A DNA stretch of 64,000 nt, taken from contig NZ_AP018164.1 in assembly GCF_002356315.1 (NCBI RefSeq), positions 1,116,001-1,180,000 on the forward strand, read 5' to 3'. Both the position numbers and the translations under genes were made by a program. The notes beneath the pieces are model-generated. The model was given only the letters and a program-made list of their open reading frames with translations. It made no database searches and was not told where the DNA came from. Shown here piece after piece: positions 31,148 to 41,096 of the stretch; the first letter of the stretch is position 1; each line of letters begins with the position of its first letter. This DNA is from Mycobacterium shigaense (GTDB lineage: Bacteria; Actinomycetota; Actinomycetes; Mycobacteriales; Mycobacteriaceae).

Positions 31148-32176
31148 ATGGCCGAGCCCGTCAAGCCGGGAATCTTCGATCGACTGCGGGCCCGGTATCG
31201 ATGGCTGGACCATGTGGTGCGGGCCTATCAGCGCTTCGACGCGCGCAGCGGCGGCTTTTTCGCGGCCGGCATGACGTACTACACGATCTTTGCCCTATTT
31301 CCGTTGCTGATGGTCAGTTTCGCGGTGGTCGGTTTCGTCCTGGCCTCCGATCCGCCGCTGCTGGGCACGATCGACGCGCACATCCGGTCGTCGGTCACCG
31401 GTGCGCTGAGCGATCAGCTGATCCAGCTGATGAACTCGGCGATCAATGCGCGCGCGTCGGTCGGCGTCATCGGCTTGGCCACCGCGGCCTGGGCGGGGCT
31501 GACGTGGATGTCACACCTGCGGGCCGCGGTCACCGAGATGTGGTGCGAGCAGCAGCCGGACTCGGGCGGATTCGTGCGCGGCAAGATCTCCGACGTGATC
31601 GCGATGCTCGGGACGTTCGTGGTGACTGTCGCCACCCTTGGCCTCACCACGCTCAGCCACGACGCGCCCATGCGCGCCATCCTGAAATGGTTTGGCATAC
31701 CAAACCTTTGGGTGTTCGGTGAGCTGTTCCGCGGTATCTCGATATTGGTGTCGCTGCTGGTGTCGTGGACGTTGTTCACCTGGATGATCGGCCGGCTACC
31801 GCGGCAGAAGGTCGACCTGGTCTGGTCGATCAAGGCCGGATTGTTGGCGGCGGTGGGCTTCGAGCTGTTCAAGCTGGTGGCCGCGATCTATCTGCGAGAA
31901 GTGTTGCGCAGTCCGGCCGGCGCCACGTTCGGGCCGGTGCTGGGATTGATGGTGTTCTCCTATGTCACGGCCTATCTCGTCCTGTTCGCGGCCGCGTGGG
32001 CGGCGACCGCCCAGGGCGATTCGCGCGCCAAGTCCGTCGCGCCTCCGGCGCCGGCAATCATCGCCCCGCGGGTGCAGCTGGACGAGGGCCTCAGCGCCCG
32101 CCAGGCGCTGACCGCCATGGTGGTGGGAGCCGTTGGGGCGCTGACTTTTTCCCGGCTGACCCGCTGGCTGCGTTAG
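31148..32176 (+). CDS. YihY/BrkB family membrane protein
   Basis: A 342-residue inner-membrane protein, orthologue of Rv3335c. YihY signatures: AYQRFDARSGGFFAAGMTYY, TIFALFPLLM, and the later GLMVFSYVTAYLVLFAAAWA. About six spans, with a soluble C-terminus. BrkB/YihY proteins have no settled function (once called ribonuclease BN by mistake). It is 26 bases downstream of trpS; its TAG stop overlaps the nagA stop on the other strand within TTAG. Confidence 0.88.
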   Translation: MAEPVKPGIFDRLRARYRWLDHVVRAYQRFDARSGGFFAAGMTYYTIFALFPLLMVSFAVVGFVLASDPPLLGTIDAHIRSSVTGALSDQLIQLMNSAINARASVGVIGLATAAWAGLTWMSHLRAAVTEMWCEQQPDSGGFVRGKISDVIAMLGTFVVTVATLGLTTLSHDAPMRAILKWFGIPNLWVFGELFRGISILVSLLVSWTLFTWMIGRLPRQKVDLVWSIKAGLLAAVGFELFKLVAAIYLREVLRSPAGATFGPVLGLMVFSYVTAYLVLFAAAWAATAQGDSRAKSVAPPAPAIIAPRVQLDEGLSARQALTAMVVGAVGALTFSRLTRWLR

Positions 32177-33327
32177 CGCCAGGCGCCCCGTGTCATGACG
32201 GCGCTGACTCGCAAATCCCGGTCCAGGACTACGACGTCGGCCGTGTAGCCGGCGCGGAGCGCGCCAACGCCTTCCAGACCGAGGGCCCGCGCCGGCGTCG
32301 CCGAGGTCAGCTGGACGGCGGCGCTCAGCGACGCCTCGGGGTCCGCGCCGAACCCGACCGCGCCGAATTTGACCAGGTTGCGGAACAACCGATCCATGGT
32401 GGCCGTGCTGCCGGCGATCGTCGACGTGTCACGCACCCGGGCTACCCCCGACGCCACGTCGACCGGCACAGTGCCCAGCTGGAACGGACCGTCGGCGCAG
32501 CCGGCCGCGGCGATCGCGTCGGTGATCGCGGCGACTCGGTGCGGCCCGGCAATCCGGACCACCGCGGCCGCCACCGCCGGGTGCAGGTGCACGCCGTCGG
32601 CGATGAGTTCGACGGTGACGCCCGGGTCCTCCAGCAGCGCGAGCACCGGCCCGGGCGCGCGGTGGTCCAGCGGCGGCATCGCGTTGCACAGGTGGGTGCC
32701 CACCGAGGCGCCCAGGGCCAGCGCCGCAGCGGTCTGATCGTAGGTCGCGTCGGTATGACCCAGTGCCACAACAACTCCCGCGTCGCGAAGGCGCCGGATC
32801 GCCTCGCCGCTGCCGGGATGCTCGGGGGCCAGCGTGACCATCCGGATGGCGCCGCCGCCGGCGACGAGGAGGTCTTCGATCTCGGCGGGATCGGGCTCTC
32901 GCAGCTGGGTGGGGTCGTGGGCGCCGCAGCGTGCCCGGCTTAGCCACGGCCCTTCCAGGTGGATGCCCGCGATGGCGCCCCGCCGGGTCGCGTCGGCCAG
33001 CGCGCGTACGCCCGCAAGCAGCGGGCCGGGCGCGGCGGTGACTAGGCTGGCCAGCGTCGTGGTGGTGCCGTGGCGCAGGTGGAAGTCCGCGGCCGCGGTG
33101 ATCTGGCCGGCGTCGACGTGGGAGTCGGTGTAGGAGGCGCCGCCGCCGCCGTGCACATGCATGTCGACAAACCCCGGCACCGCAACGCCTTCGGGAAAAT
33201 CACTGTCGATCCGACCGGGCGGCGCGCCCGCCCCGCAGGCGACGATGCGTTCGCCGGATGTCTCGAGCCAGCCCGGCCGGCAGACCTGTCCGTCGAGAAC
33301 CGCGGTGCCCGCGGCGATCAGGGCCAC
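32173..33327 (-). CDS. nagA: N-acetylglucosamine-6-phosphate deacetylase
   Basis: A 384-residue amidohydrolase-fold enzyme that removes acetate from GlcNAc-6-phosphate for re-use of amino sugars. Metal ligands in GFVDMHVHGGGG, GIHLEGPWLS (the key Glu), HTDAT and THLCNAMPPLDHR; the catalytic Asp is in ITDAIAAAG. Orthologue of Rv3332. The start is GTG 33327 with GGGAG seven bases upstream; it overlaps the end of sugI by 10 bases, so sugar import and catabolism genes are coupled. Confidence 0.93.
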   Translation of the reverse strand: MALIAAGTAVLDGQVCRPGWLETSGERIVACGAGAPPGRIDSDFPEGVAVPGFVDMHVHGGGGASYTDSHVDAGQITAAADFHLRHGTTTTLASLVTAAPGPLLAGVRALADATRRGAIAGIHLEGPWLSRARCGAHDPTQLREPDPAEIEDLLVAGGGAIRMVTLAPEHPGSGEAIRRLRDAGVVVALGHTDATYDQTAAALALGASVGTHLCNAMPPLDHRAPGPVLALLEDPGVTVELIADGVHLHPAVAAAVVRIAGPHRVAAITDAIAAAGCADGPFQLGTVPVDVASGVARVRDTSTIAGSTATMDRLFRNLVKFGAVGFGADPEASLSAAVQLTSATPARALGLEGVGALRAGYTADVVVLDRDLRVSAVMTRGAWR

Positions 33328-34685
33328 CGTTTCTCCCAACGACCACCGTTTTCCCAGAAGTGCCGGATGTCCTCGAGCTGGCGGCCCTTCGTCTCCGGCG
33401 CGTACCGGAAGACGAAGCCGAAGGCGGCCACCGCCAGCAGCCCGAAGACGGCGAAAGTCCCTGTGCCACCGAGCGAATGCAGCATCGTCAGAAAGATCGC
33501 GGCGACGATCGCGTTGGCGATCAGGTTGGAGGTCAGCATGGTGCTCGAACCGACGGACCGCAGTCTCGTCGGGAAGCTCTCGCTGGCGTACACCCAGCCC
33601 AGCGAGCCGAAACCCATGGTATAGCCGAAGATGAACAGCACGATGCCGGCGAACCCGAGGAGCGCGCCGCCGCCCCGCGCGAACACCACCATCAGCACCG
33701 CGTCGGCGGCGATCATCATCGCGATGCCGGACAACAGGACCGGGCGCCGACCGATCCGGTCGACCAGCATCAGTGCGGCGCCCACCGCCGCCAGGCCGGC
33801 GACCTGAACCAGCGCCGGCAATCCCAGCAGTGCGAAGTTGCCGGTGAAGCCCATGGCTTCGAAAATTCGCGGGCTGTAGTAGATGATCGCGTTGATGCCA
33901 GTGATCTGGAGCAGAAAGCCGAGCGTGATCACGAAGGCGGTGGCCCGAAGGTACGGCATTCGCAGCATCTCGGAGATGCGGCCTGTGGAACCGGGGGAGC
34001 CTTCGCGCACCGCGCGGGCGATCTCGGCAAGCTCCGCATCGGCGTTCGCGGCGGGCTCCACGCGCAGCAGCGCGGCGCGGGCCTCGTCGATTCGCCCCTT
34101 GAGCAGGTACCAGCGCGCCGTGTCGGGCAGCCGAATCACCAACGGAATGAACAGCACTGCCGGAACGGCCGCCAGCCCGAACATCCATCGCCACGCGTGT
34201 GCGCCGGCCAGTAGGTATCCGGTGACGTAGCCGACGATGAGGCCGCTGACGATCGCCAGTTGATAGGCTGTCAGCAGCGCGCCACGCACCGCCGCCGGGG
34301 CCGACTCGGCGATGTACACCGGGACGACCACCACCATCACACCGATCGTCACGCCCAGCAGCAGCCGCGCCGCCAGCAGCATCGGCAGCCCGACCGAAAG
34401 CCCGTCCAGCAGCGCGAATATCGCGTAGGCGACCAGGATCAGCAGCACCGACTTCTTGCGCCCGGCAGCATTGGCCAGCACGCCGGCACCCAGCGCCCCG
34501 GCGATCTGGCCGATCACGACCATCGTCGTGAGCAGCTCTTGCTGCGCCGTAGTGAGCCCGAAGTCCTCGGTGACGAACAGTTGGGCGCCGGCGATGATGG
34601 ACAGGTCGTAGCCGTAGATCAGGCCGACGCTGGCGCCGGTGAGCCCCACCCGTGATGAACCGCTCGGCTGACCGGTCTCAGTCAT
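33318..34685 (-). CDS. sugI: Sugar-transport MFS protein SugI
   Basis: A 455-residue MFS sugar porter with 12 spans, orthologue of Rv3331. Sugar-porter signatures: GLIYGYDLSIIAGAQLF, LANAAGRKKSVL (loop 2-3 RXGRR type), PVYIAESAPAAVRGAL, ITGINAIIYYSPRIFEAMG (PESPR/QQxxG-like region), DRIGRRPVLL and FRYAPETKGRQLEDI. Substrate is not known; the overlap with nagA suggests an amino sugar, which is inference. The ATG at 34685 is followed by two operator-like palindromes in the divergent region. Confidence 0.9.
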   Translation of the reverse strand: MTETGQPSGSSRVGLTGASVGLIYGYDLSIIAGAQLFVTEDFGLTTAQQELLTTMVVIGQIAGALGAGVLANAAGRKKSVLLILVAYAIFALLDGLSVGLPMLLAARLLLGVTIGVMVVVVPVYIAESAPAAVRGALLTAYQLAIVSGLIVGYVTGYLLAGAHAWRWMFGLAAVPAVLFIPLVIRLPDTARWYLLKGRIDEARAALLRVEPAANADAELAEIARAVREGSPGSTGRISEMLRMPYLRATAFVITLGFLLQITGINAIIYYSPRIFEAMGFTGNFALLGLPALVQVAGLAAVGAALMLVDRIGRRPVLLSGIAMMIAADAVLMVVFARGGGALLGFAGIVLFIFGYTMGFGSLGWVYASESFPTRLRSVGSSTMLTSNLIANAIVAAIFLTMLHSLGGTGTFAVFGLLAVAAFGFVFRYAPETKGRQLEDIRHFWENGGRWEKRWP

Positions 34686-34706
34686 TCGGGTGAGTCTAGT
34701 GAAGCG

Positions 34707-34756
34707 GTGTCCGCCGATCGGGGGACACGCAATTCCACCCGGAGTGTCCGATCGGA
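34707..34756. promoter_or_regulatory. Two operator-like palindromes between sugI and an MFS gene
   Basis: Site 1 (34707-34728) is GTGTCCG-CCGATCGG-GGGACAC, a near-perfect 22-base palindrome. Site 2 (34744-34756) repeats the word GTGTCCGATCGGA with a perfect TCCGATCGGA core. Their centres are 34 bases apart, about three helical turns, on the same face of DNA. The arrangement suggests a repressor binding co-operatively and controlling both divergent transporter genes. Confidence 0.5.
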
Positions 34757-34796
34757 GGATGTTATTGAGTCGTGACCGGCCATAAATTCTTTTGTT

Positions 34797-36104
34797 ATGG
34801 CCAGCATCTCGGTCCCCACCCCCGCGGCGCAGCCGAACACGTTCCGGCGCCTGCTTTCGCAGGGCAGCTTCTATACCGCCGGGATGCAGCTGAGCAATGG
34901 CGCAGTGGTGCTGCCGTTCATCTGCGCACATCAGGGTCTGACCTGGGTGGCCGCCCTGCTCTGGCCGGCTTTCAGCCTCGGTGACATCGTCGGAAACACG
35001 GTGTCGCCGGCGGTGCTGCAGCGGACCGGTCACCGGCGGCACCAGCTGCTGGCCGCGATAGCCGCGAGCGTGGCGGCGCTGGTCGTGTGCGACGCGGTGA
35101 TTCCCTGGAATGGCGCCCTCGTCGCGGCGGTGTTCATGCTGACCTGCGCGGCGGTCGGAGTGCTCCTCGGGATCTCCGGTGTCGCCTATCCCGACATGGT
35201 TTCCAGCAAGCTGTCCGCGGCGCGGCGCGGCGAGCTGGTCCTGTTCCAGGGCGCCATCGGGTCGGTGCTGGCGACCGTCGTCACGCTGTTCGTCGTGCCG
35301 ATGCTGTCCCACGGCAACGAGATGACGTACCGCCGCGACCTGCTCTGGCTGGGCGCGGCCGGGCTGGGCGCGTCGGCCGTCGTGGCTCTGTTCATCGGCC
35401 CGATGCGGTCCACCTCGGTTCCCGCCCGGGCGAAGATGCGCGACACCTATCGGCAGGGCTTCGCGATCGCCCGCACGCAGCCCTGGTTTCGCCGATACGC
35501 GATCGCGTGCCTGCTGTTCGCTCCGGTCACCCTGGGCACCACCTTCTATGCGCTGCGCACCGCCCACCACAGCGGCAGCTTGCACGTGCTGGTGATCCTG
35601 TCCAGCATCGGACTGGTCTTCGGCTCGCCGCTGTGGCGCTGCGTCTATCGCGGCTTCGGGGTGCGCGGCATGCTGCTCGGCAGTGCCCTGCTCAGTGTCG
35701 CCGCCGCCACGCTGACTCTCGCGGCCGAGTCGTCCGGCCAGTGGTACCACATGTGGGCTTACGGCACGGTGTTCCTCCTGGCGACGGTGGCTGGCCAGGC
35801 CGTCTTCGCCGCGGCGATTTCGTGGATCAGCGTGGCGGCCGCCGAGCCGCACCGCGGCACCCTGATCGCGTTCAGCTCGACGCTGGTTGCTGTCGAATCC
35901 ATGGTGCTGGCGGGTTGGCTCGACGGTATCGCGCAGAACCATTCCACGGTCTGGCCGGACATCGTGGTGTTGGTCCTGGCCATCGGCGCGGCCCTCGCTT
36001 CGCTGAGCGCACCCGGATCCGCTAGGGCCGCAACGTCTCCGGTGACTTTTCGGCCGGCGCCAGCAACAGTGCGCGTACCAAACGACGCGGTCCTGACGGC
36101 CTAA
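34797..36104 (+). CDS. MFS-type membrane transporter of unknown substrate
   Basis: A 435-residue hydrophobic protein with about 10-12 predicted spans (for example [58 protein letters not shown]). The general layout fits the major facilitator superfamily, but I see no clear loop motif or subfamily marks. ATG 34797 has little ribosome-binding sequence before it. Its last 83 bases overlap the end of the convergent mmpL gene. No ORF at this place in M. tuberculosis comes to mind. Confidence 0.75.
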   Translation: MASISVPTPAAQPNTFRRLLSQGSFYTAGMQLSNGAVVLPFICAHQGLTWVAALLWPAFSLGDIVGNTVSPAVLQRTGHRRHQLLAAIAASVAALVVCDAVIPWNGALVAAVFMLTCAAVGVLLGISGVAYPDMVSSKLSAARRGELVLFQGAIGSVLATVVTLFVVPMLSHGNEMTYRRDLLWLGAAGLGASAVVALFIGPMRSTSVPARAKMRDTYRQGFAIARTQPWFRRYAIACLLFAPVTLGTTFYALRTAHHSGSLHVLVILSSIGLVFGSPLWRCVYRGFGVRGMLLGSALLSVAAATLTLAAESSGQWYHMWAYGTVFLLATVAGQAVFAAAISWISVAAAEPHRGTLIAFSSTLVAVESMVLAGWLDGIAQNHSTVWPDIVVLVLAIGAALASLSAPGSARAATSPVTFRPAPATVRVPNDAVLTA

Positions 36105-38895
36105 GCATGCGACTGGCCGGGCGCGGGCGCACCCGCTGCGGCCACCAGAACCAACGTCCGAGCAACGCGGCGATCGACGGTGTCATGAACGAGCGCACGA
36201 TCAGGGTGTCGAAGAGCAGGCCCAAGCCGATGGTTGTGCCGATTTGGCCGATGATCCGCAGATCGCTGAACACGAACAGAGACATCGTCACCGCGAACAC
36301 CATGCCGGCGGCCGTCACCACCCCTCCGGTGCCCGCCATCGCGCGGATGATCCCCGTATTCAAACCGGCGCCGATTTCCTCTTTGAGCCGGGAGATCAGC
36401 AACAGGTTGTAGTCCGATCCCACGGCCAGCAGCAGGATCACCGACATCGCCAGCACCAGCCAATACAGGTCGATACCGAGGATGTTCTGCCAGAGCAGCA
36501 CGGACAGGCCGAAGGACGAGCCCAAGGACAGCAGCACCGTCCCCACGATGACGCCTGCGGCGATCAGGCTTCGGGTGACGATCATCATGATGATCAGGAT
36601 CAGGCTGATCGCCGCGACCCCGGCGATCAGCAGATCGTAGAAGGCGCCCTCCTGGATGTCCCGATAGGTCGACGCGGTGCCGCCCATGGAGATCGCGGCG
36701 CCCTGCAACGGCGTCCCCTTGATTGCCTCTCTGGCGGCGAGCTGGATCGGCTCGACGCGGGCGATTCCCTCGGGCGTCGACGGATCTCCCTCGAGGGCGA
36801 TGATGAAGCGGGCCGCCTTGCCGTCCGGGGACAGAAACATCTTCAGGCCCCGTTTGAAATCCGGGTTTTCGAACGCCGACTGCGGCAGATAGAACGAGTC
36901 GTCGACCTGCGCGGCGTCGAACACACGGCCCATGGCGCCGGGGTCCTTGCTGTTGCGCTCCTGCTCCTTGTAGAAGGACGACAGCGTGCCGTGCCACACG
37001 ACGGCGGTGTCGCGCATGATCGTCATCGTCGAAATCATCGGCAGCATCTGCGCGCGCATCTCGGGCAGGAGCCGGATGAGGACGTCCATGTCCTTGACCA
37101 GAAGTTCCAACTTCTCGCTCAGCTGATCGATGCCGTCGAAGGTGTCGAATATCGATCTGATCGCCCAGCAAACGGGGATGTCGTAGCAATGCTTTTCCCA
37201 GTAGAAGTAACTACGCACCGGACCCAGAAAGTCGGACAGGTCCGACAGGTGGTCGCGTATCGAGTCGGTGATGTTGGACATGCCATGCGTGAGGTGATCC
37301 ATATCGACGGTGTTGTCGACGATTTCGCCCATGAGCGCATACATGTGGTTCATCGTGTCGATGGAGACATTCATCGCATGAATCTGCACCAGCATGTCGT
37401 CCAGCCGGTCTTTCATGAATTCCATCTGTTCGGCCTGATAGATGCCTTGGGCGCTGATGATGAATGGAATCGACGTATGCTTGATCGCTGTTCCCATCGG
37501 CCGGGTTATCGATTTCACCAGCGCGATTCCGGGGCTGTGGAAGATGGCCTTTGCCACCTTGTCGAGCACCAGCATGTCGACCGGGGTGCGCATGTCATGG
37601 TCGGACTCGATCAACAGCACATCGGGGTTCAGCCGGGCCTGCGCGAAATGTCGGCCCGCGGCCGCATCCCCGACGACGGCCGGCATGCTGGCCGGCACGA
37701 ATCTGCGCAGATCGTACGTCGTCCGGTAACTCGGCAACGCCAGCAGTCCGACGAACGCCACCACGCAGGTGGCCGCGAGTACCGGGCCGGGCCAGCGAAC
37801 GATGGCGGTGCCTACCCGGCGCCACCGCCGCGTCGCCATCTTTCGCCTGGGTTCGAAGAACCTGAAGAAGCTGGCGACCGTCAGCACCGCCGGTCCGAGC
37901 GTGAGCGCCGCCAGGACAGCAACCAACATGCCCGCCGCGCAGGGCGGCCCGAGCGAATTGAAGTAGGGCAGCCTGGCGAAGCTGAGGCAATACATGGCAC
38001 CGGCAATGGTCAGGCCGGAGCCCAGAATCACATGCGCGGTCCCGTGAAACATGCTGTAGAACGCGGCTTCTCGGTCCTGGCCGGCGTAGCGCGCCTCGTG
38101 ATAGCGGCCGAGTAGGAATATCGCGTAGTCCGTGCTTGCGGCGATGGCCAGCAGCGTGAGCAGATTGACCGCGAAGGTCGAAAGCCCGAAGACGTTGTGG
38201 TAGGCGAGAAACGAGACGACGCCGCGAATCGCGCCGAGCTCGATCCCGACCATGACGAGGATGAGGAGCATGGTCACGACGGACCGGTAGATGAAGAGCA
38301 ACATCACCGCAATCACCACGCCGGTGATCAGCGTGACCCTCGCGATGCTCTTGTCCCCGGCCTGCGATTGGTCGGCGATCAGCGCCGTCGAACCGGTCAC
38401 ATACGCCTTGATCCCGCGCGGCGCCGGCGTCGTGTCGACGATATGCCGCACCGCGTAGACCGCGTTGTAGGCGTCTGTTTCGTTCTTGCCGGCCAGATAC
38501 ACCACGACATAGGCGGCCTTGTCATCCGCGCTCTGCGATCCCGTCGCGGTCAGCGGATCGCTCCAAAAATCCTGGATGTGCGCGACGTGCTTGGTGTCGG
38601 CCGAAAGCCGTTGCAGCAGTTCGCTATAGAAGCGGTGGGCGTCGTCGCCGAGCGGTTTGTCGTCTTCCAGCACGATGGTGGCCGCATTGATGGAGCCGAA
38701 CTCGCCGAACACCTGGCCCATGCGTTTCATCGCCTGCAGCGAGGCGCCGCCCTTCGGGCTCATCGAAACCGAGTGCGCCTTCCCGACCGCCTCCAGCTGC
38801 GGGATGGCGAGGTTGAGGACGGCGGTGAGCCCCAGCCACAGCACGACGATGGGCACCGCGAACCGGCGGATCGTCCGGGGCAGGGCCGCGCTCAT
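36022..38895 (-). CDS. MmpL family RND lipid transporter
   Basis: A 957-residue RND-type exporter with 11-12 spans and two large periplasmic domains. The paired Asp-Tyr proton-relay residues are in [18 protein letters not shown] (near 256) and [17 protein letters not shown] in the C-terminal half. The second periplasmic domain (about residues 450-700) is rich in helix with many Met, as in MmpL4/5-type exporters that work with an MmpS. MmpL proteins export lipids or siderophores. The ATG overlaps the mmpS stop as ATGA. Which M. tuberculosis MmpL it is closest to cannot be settled by eye. Confidence 0.93.
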   Translation of the reverse strand: MSAALPRTIRRFAVPIVVLWLGLTAVLNLAIPQLEAVGKAHSVSMSPKGGASLQAMKRMGQVFGEFGSINAATIVLEDDKPLGDDAHRFYSELLQRLSADTKHVAHIQDFWSDPLTATGSQSADDKAAYVVVYLAGKNETDAYNAVYAVRHIVDTTPAPRGIKAYVTGSTALIADQSQAGDKSIARVTLITGVVIAVMLLFIYRSVVTMLLILVMVGIELGAIRGVVSFLAYHNVFGLSTFAVNLLTLLAIAASTDYAIFLLGRYHEARYAGQDREAAFYSMFHGTAHVILGSGLTIAGAMYCLSFARLPYFNSLGPPCAAGMLVAVLAALTLGPAVLTVASFFRFFEPRRKMATRRWRRVGTAIVRWPGPVLAATCVVAFVGLLALPSYRTTYDLRRFVPASMPAVVGDAAAGRHFAQARLNPDVLLIESDHDMRTPVDMLVLDKVAKAIFHSPGIALVKSITRPMGTAIKHTSIPFIISAQGIYQAEQMEFMKDRLDDMLVQIHAMNVSIDTMNHMYALMGEIVDNTVDMDHLTHGMSNITDSIRDHLSDLSDFLGPVRSYFYWEKHCYDIPVCWAIRSIFDTFDGIDQLSEKLELLVKDMDVLIRLLPEMRAQMLPMISTMTIMRDTAVVWHGTLSSFYKEQERNSKDPGAMGRVFDAAQVDDSFYLPQSAFENPDFKRGLKMFLSPDGKAARFIIALEGDPSTPEGIARVEPIQLAAREAIKGTPLQGAAISMGGTASTYRDIQEGAFYDLLIAGVAAISLILIIMMIVTRSLIAAGVIVGTVLLSLGSSFGLSVLLWQNILGIDLYWLVLAMSVILLLAVGSDYNLLLISRLKEEIGAGLNTGIIRAMAGTGGVVTAAGMVFAVTMSLFVFSDLRIIGQIGTTIGLGLLFDTLIVRSFMTPSIAALLGRWFWWPQRVRPRPASRMLRPSGPRRLVRALLLAPAEKSPETLRP

Positions 38896-39329
38896 CCGGC
38901 CGACACCTGACAGATGGCCAGGGCTTTGGGCCCGGTCTGCGATTGCTCGTCTTTGACCGCTCCGTTCACCGCGATTCGGCAACCGATGATGTCGCCGTTG
39001 CTCTGCGCCAACAGATTGACAGAAATCGATGTCAGCGTCGTCGTCACCGTTTGCGCCCACGGGAGGGGAATATCGTCCAGACGTTGCACCCTGGCGTCGG
39101 GGTCCAAATAGGCGATCCTTGCGGTCGCGGCGGGGCCGAAAACCTCGTACGTGACGCGTTTGGGGTCGAATAGCGGAACATCGCGATCGGCCTTGGCCCG
39201 GACAACGGGGTGGCCGTGCACGCCGAACATGCCATGCAGACGGTAGATGCCGAACGCGGCAACACCGGCGATAACAATCACGGCCAGCAGCAACCACATT
39301 CGTTTCACGATTCGGGTGACCGAAACCAT
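38892..39329 (-). CDS. MmpS family membrane protein
   Basis: A 145-residue partner of MmpL. One N-terminal span ([20 protein letters not shown]) is followed by a periplasmic beta domain with the family signatures [21 protein letters not shown] and [20 protein letters not shown]. MmpS proteins act as periplasmic adaptors of MmpL exporters. ATG 39329 has GGGGGT upstream; longer in-frame starts add residues without homology. It is upstream of and overlaps mmpL by 4 bases. Confidence 0.93.
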   Translation of the reverse strand: MVSVTRIVKRMWLLLAVIVIAGVAAFGIYRLHGMFGVHGHPVVRAKADRDVPLFDPKRVTYEVFGPAATARIAYLDPDARVQRLDDIPLPWAQTVTTTLTSISVNLLAQSNGDIIGCRIAVNGAVKDEQSQTGPKALAICQVSAG

Positions 39330-39393
39330 CGTTACCCCCGCGTTTGTCACCGGGTCGCAAAACAATTGGCCATTTGGTTGCGTTGGCGAGATC

Positions 39394-39405
39394 GACGGTA
39401 CCGTC
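39394..39405. promoter_or_regulatory. Palindrome GACGGTACCGTC upstream of mmpS
   Basis: A perfect 12-base palindrome 65 bases upstream of the mmpS ATG, in the 123-base gap after dacB1. MmpS/MmpL operons are often repressed by TetR or MarR regulators; this is a candidate operator, with the regulator unknown. A direct repeat TATATGGC-TGGC-TATATGGC lies at the dacB1 end of the same gap. Confidence 0.4.
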
Positions 39406-39452
39406 AATGCGCTAAAGCATCGAGGGTTTTCGGCTAATTGTTATATGGCTGG

Positions 39453-40682
39453 CTATATGGCGCGACGGTTCATCGAGCGCGCGGCCATGATCAAACCGAA
39501 CACGATGATGGTGCCGATGACGCCGACCCCGACGCGCACCGGCAGCGCCTTGGCCGCCGGGATCAGGTTCGCGGCCGCGGCGGCGCCGGGCTTGTCGGCC
39601 GCGTTGTCCGGCTTGGTCACCAGCGACGGATCCGGCGCGATCAGCGCGCCCACCTGGGTACCCTGCGCGGTGGAAAACCCGTAGTCCAGCAGGTGTGCAG
39701 CCTGCTCCCAGGGGGCGATCGGCTGCCGGGTTCCGTGCAGCAGCACGGCCACCAGGCGGCGTCCGTCGTGGTTGGCTGCGCCCACGAAGGTCTGGCCGGC
39801 GTCGTCGGTGTAGCCCGTCTTGCCGCCCATCGCGCCCGGATACTTGTAGAGCAGCTGGTTGTCGTTCTCCAGCTCGTAGCCGGGGTGATCGCCGTGGCCG
39901 GGGAAGTCGAAGGTCTTCGTCGCGACGATGCCGGCGAAAGTCGGGTTCTGCCAGGCGTATCGGTAGAACAGGCCGATGTCGTAGGCCGAGGTGCTCATGC
40001 CGGGCCCGTCGAGACCGGACGGGGTGGCCACCCGGGTGTCACGCCCGCCGAGTTTGGCGGCGAGCACGTTGATCTTCTCCAGCGCCTGCTGCATCCCGCC
40101 GAGCTGCATCGCCAGCGCATGCGCCGCGTCGTTGCCCGAGTGCATCAGCAGCCCGTGTAGCAGCTGGTTGACGGTGTAAGTTCCACCGTCGTCCACCCCG
40201 ACCTTGGTGCCCTCGGCGGCGGCGTCGTCGGCGGTTCCGACCACTGACTTGTTGAGCGGCAGCGCGTTCAGCGACGCCATCGCGACGAGCACCTTGATGA
40301 CGCTGGCGGGGCGGTGCCGGGCGTGTGGGTCGCGGGCGGCGATGACGGCGCCGCTGTCCAGGTCGGCCACCACCCAGGCCTCGGCGGAAACGTCGTTCGG
40401 CACCGGCGGGGTGCCGGGCGCGGTGATGACGCCGCAGCCGGACAGTGCCTCGCCGCCCACCGGTTTCGGCGGCACGGCCAGCGGGATGGGGGCGTCGCCG
40501 GCCTGGGGTACCTCCGACGAGTCCACCGCGGGCGGAGTGTTCACCTGATACGGGCAATTCTGCGGTCCCGCACTCGGGCCGGGGTTGGGCTCGGCGCCCG
40601 CGCCCGGCACCCCGAGCGTGATCGGGGCAGCGATCATAAAAGCGGTCGCTGCCAGGCATGATGCGGAACGTAGGAAGCTCAT
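39453..40682 (-). CDS. dacB1: D-alanyl-D-alanine carboxypeptidase DacB1
   Basis: A 409-residue penicillin-binding protein (S11 family), orthologue of Rv3330, which trims the terminal D-Ala of peptidoglycan stem peptides. Signal peptide at the N-terminus ([22 protein letters not shown]). Active-site motifs: SVIK (SxxK, in [11 protein letters not shown]), SGND (SxN, in [12 protein letters not shown]) and KTG ([11 protein letters not shown]). A C-terminal membrane span ([20 protein letters not shown]) anchors it. ATG 40682; no long linker is missing. Confidence 0.95.
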   Translation of the reverse strand: MSFLRSASCLAATAFMIAAPITLGVPGAGAEPNPGPSAGPQNCPYQVNTPPAVDSSEVPQAGDAPIPLAVPPKPVGGEALSGCGVITAPGTPPVPNDVSAEAWVVADLDSGAVIAARDPHARHRPASVIKVLVAMASLNALPLNKSVVGTADDAAAEGTKVGVDDGGTYTVNQLLHGLLMHSGNDAAHALAMQLGGMQQALEKINVLAAKLGGRDTRVATPSGLDGPGMSTSAYDIGLFYRYAWQNPTFAGIVATKTFDFPGHGDHPGYELENDNQLLYKYPGAMGGKTGYTDDAGQTFVGAANHDGRRLVAVLLHGTRQPIAPWEQAAHLLDYGFSTAQGTQVGALIAPDPSLVTKPDNAADKPGAAAAANLIPAAKALPVRVGVGVIGTIIVFGLIMAARSMNRRAI

Positions 40683-40820
40683 GGTGAGTGCAGACTAGGC
40701 GATTGCGCGCCCGATTCGCGGGAGCCGCGCTGTGACTGGTGGGGCACAAGTTGCGAACACGGCCTGCGCGCGCGGCGGCGGTCTTCAGCCCTTACACTGG
40801 CGGCTATTCCGAAAATTCGA

Positions 40821-41096
40821 GTGTGGTCAACGGGTCCCAAGGGGCTCGCCAAGAATCCAAGGTCGCTGGATCAACTGGTCAAGCAGGCCGAGAAGGCGAC
40901 CCAGGTGCGGCGGGCCGGGACCGCGCAGGTGCTGGCCGAACTCAAGGCGCTCCGCGAGACGACGCACGAGCCCGAGCTGCAGTCCGCGCTCGCCTGGCTG
41001 TGCAACGCGCTGACGCGGCTGGCCAATAACTCATCGGCGGCGCATTCCCGGGAGGTCTTGATGGCCGCCGACGCGGTGAAGCGGGCCGCCGGCTAG
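40821..41096 (+). CDS. Small helical protein of unknown function
   Basis: A 91-residue protein predicted all-helical (SLDQLVKQAEKATQVRRAGT, then ALAWLCNALTRLANN). No signal peptide and no domain I recognise. Support for it being real: typical mycobacterial codon use, a TACACT -10-like hexamer at 40793-40798, and a stop that overlaps the convergent propeller gene in CTAG, as other gene ends in this window do. The GTG at 40821 is the first start in frame. Ribosome binding is poor. Confidence 0.55.
   Translation: MWSTGPKGLAKNPRSLDQLVKQAEKATQVRRAGTAQVLAELKALRETTHEPELQSALAWLCNALTRLANNSSAAHSREVLMAADAVKRAAG

Noticed and set aside
39441..39465. TATATGGC direct repeat as an insertion-element scar
   Set aside because: The repeat partly codes the end of dacB1 and there is no transposase or longer terminal repeat nearby.
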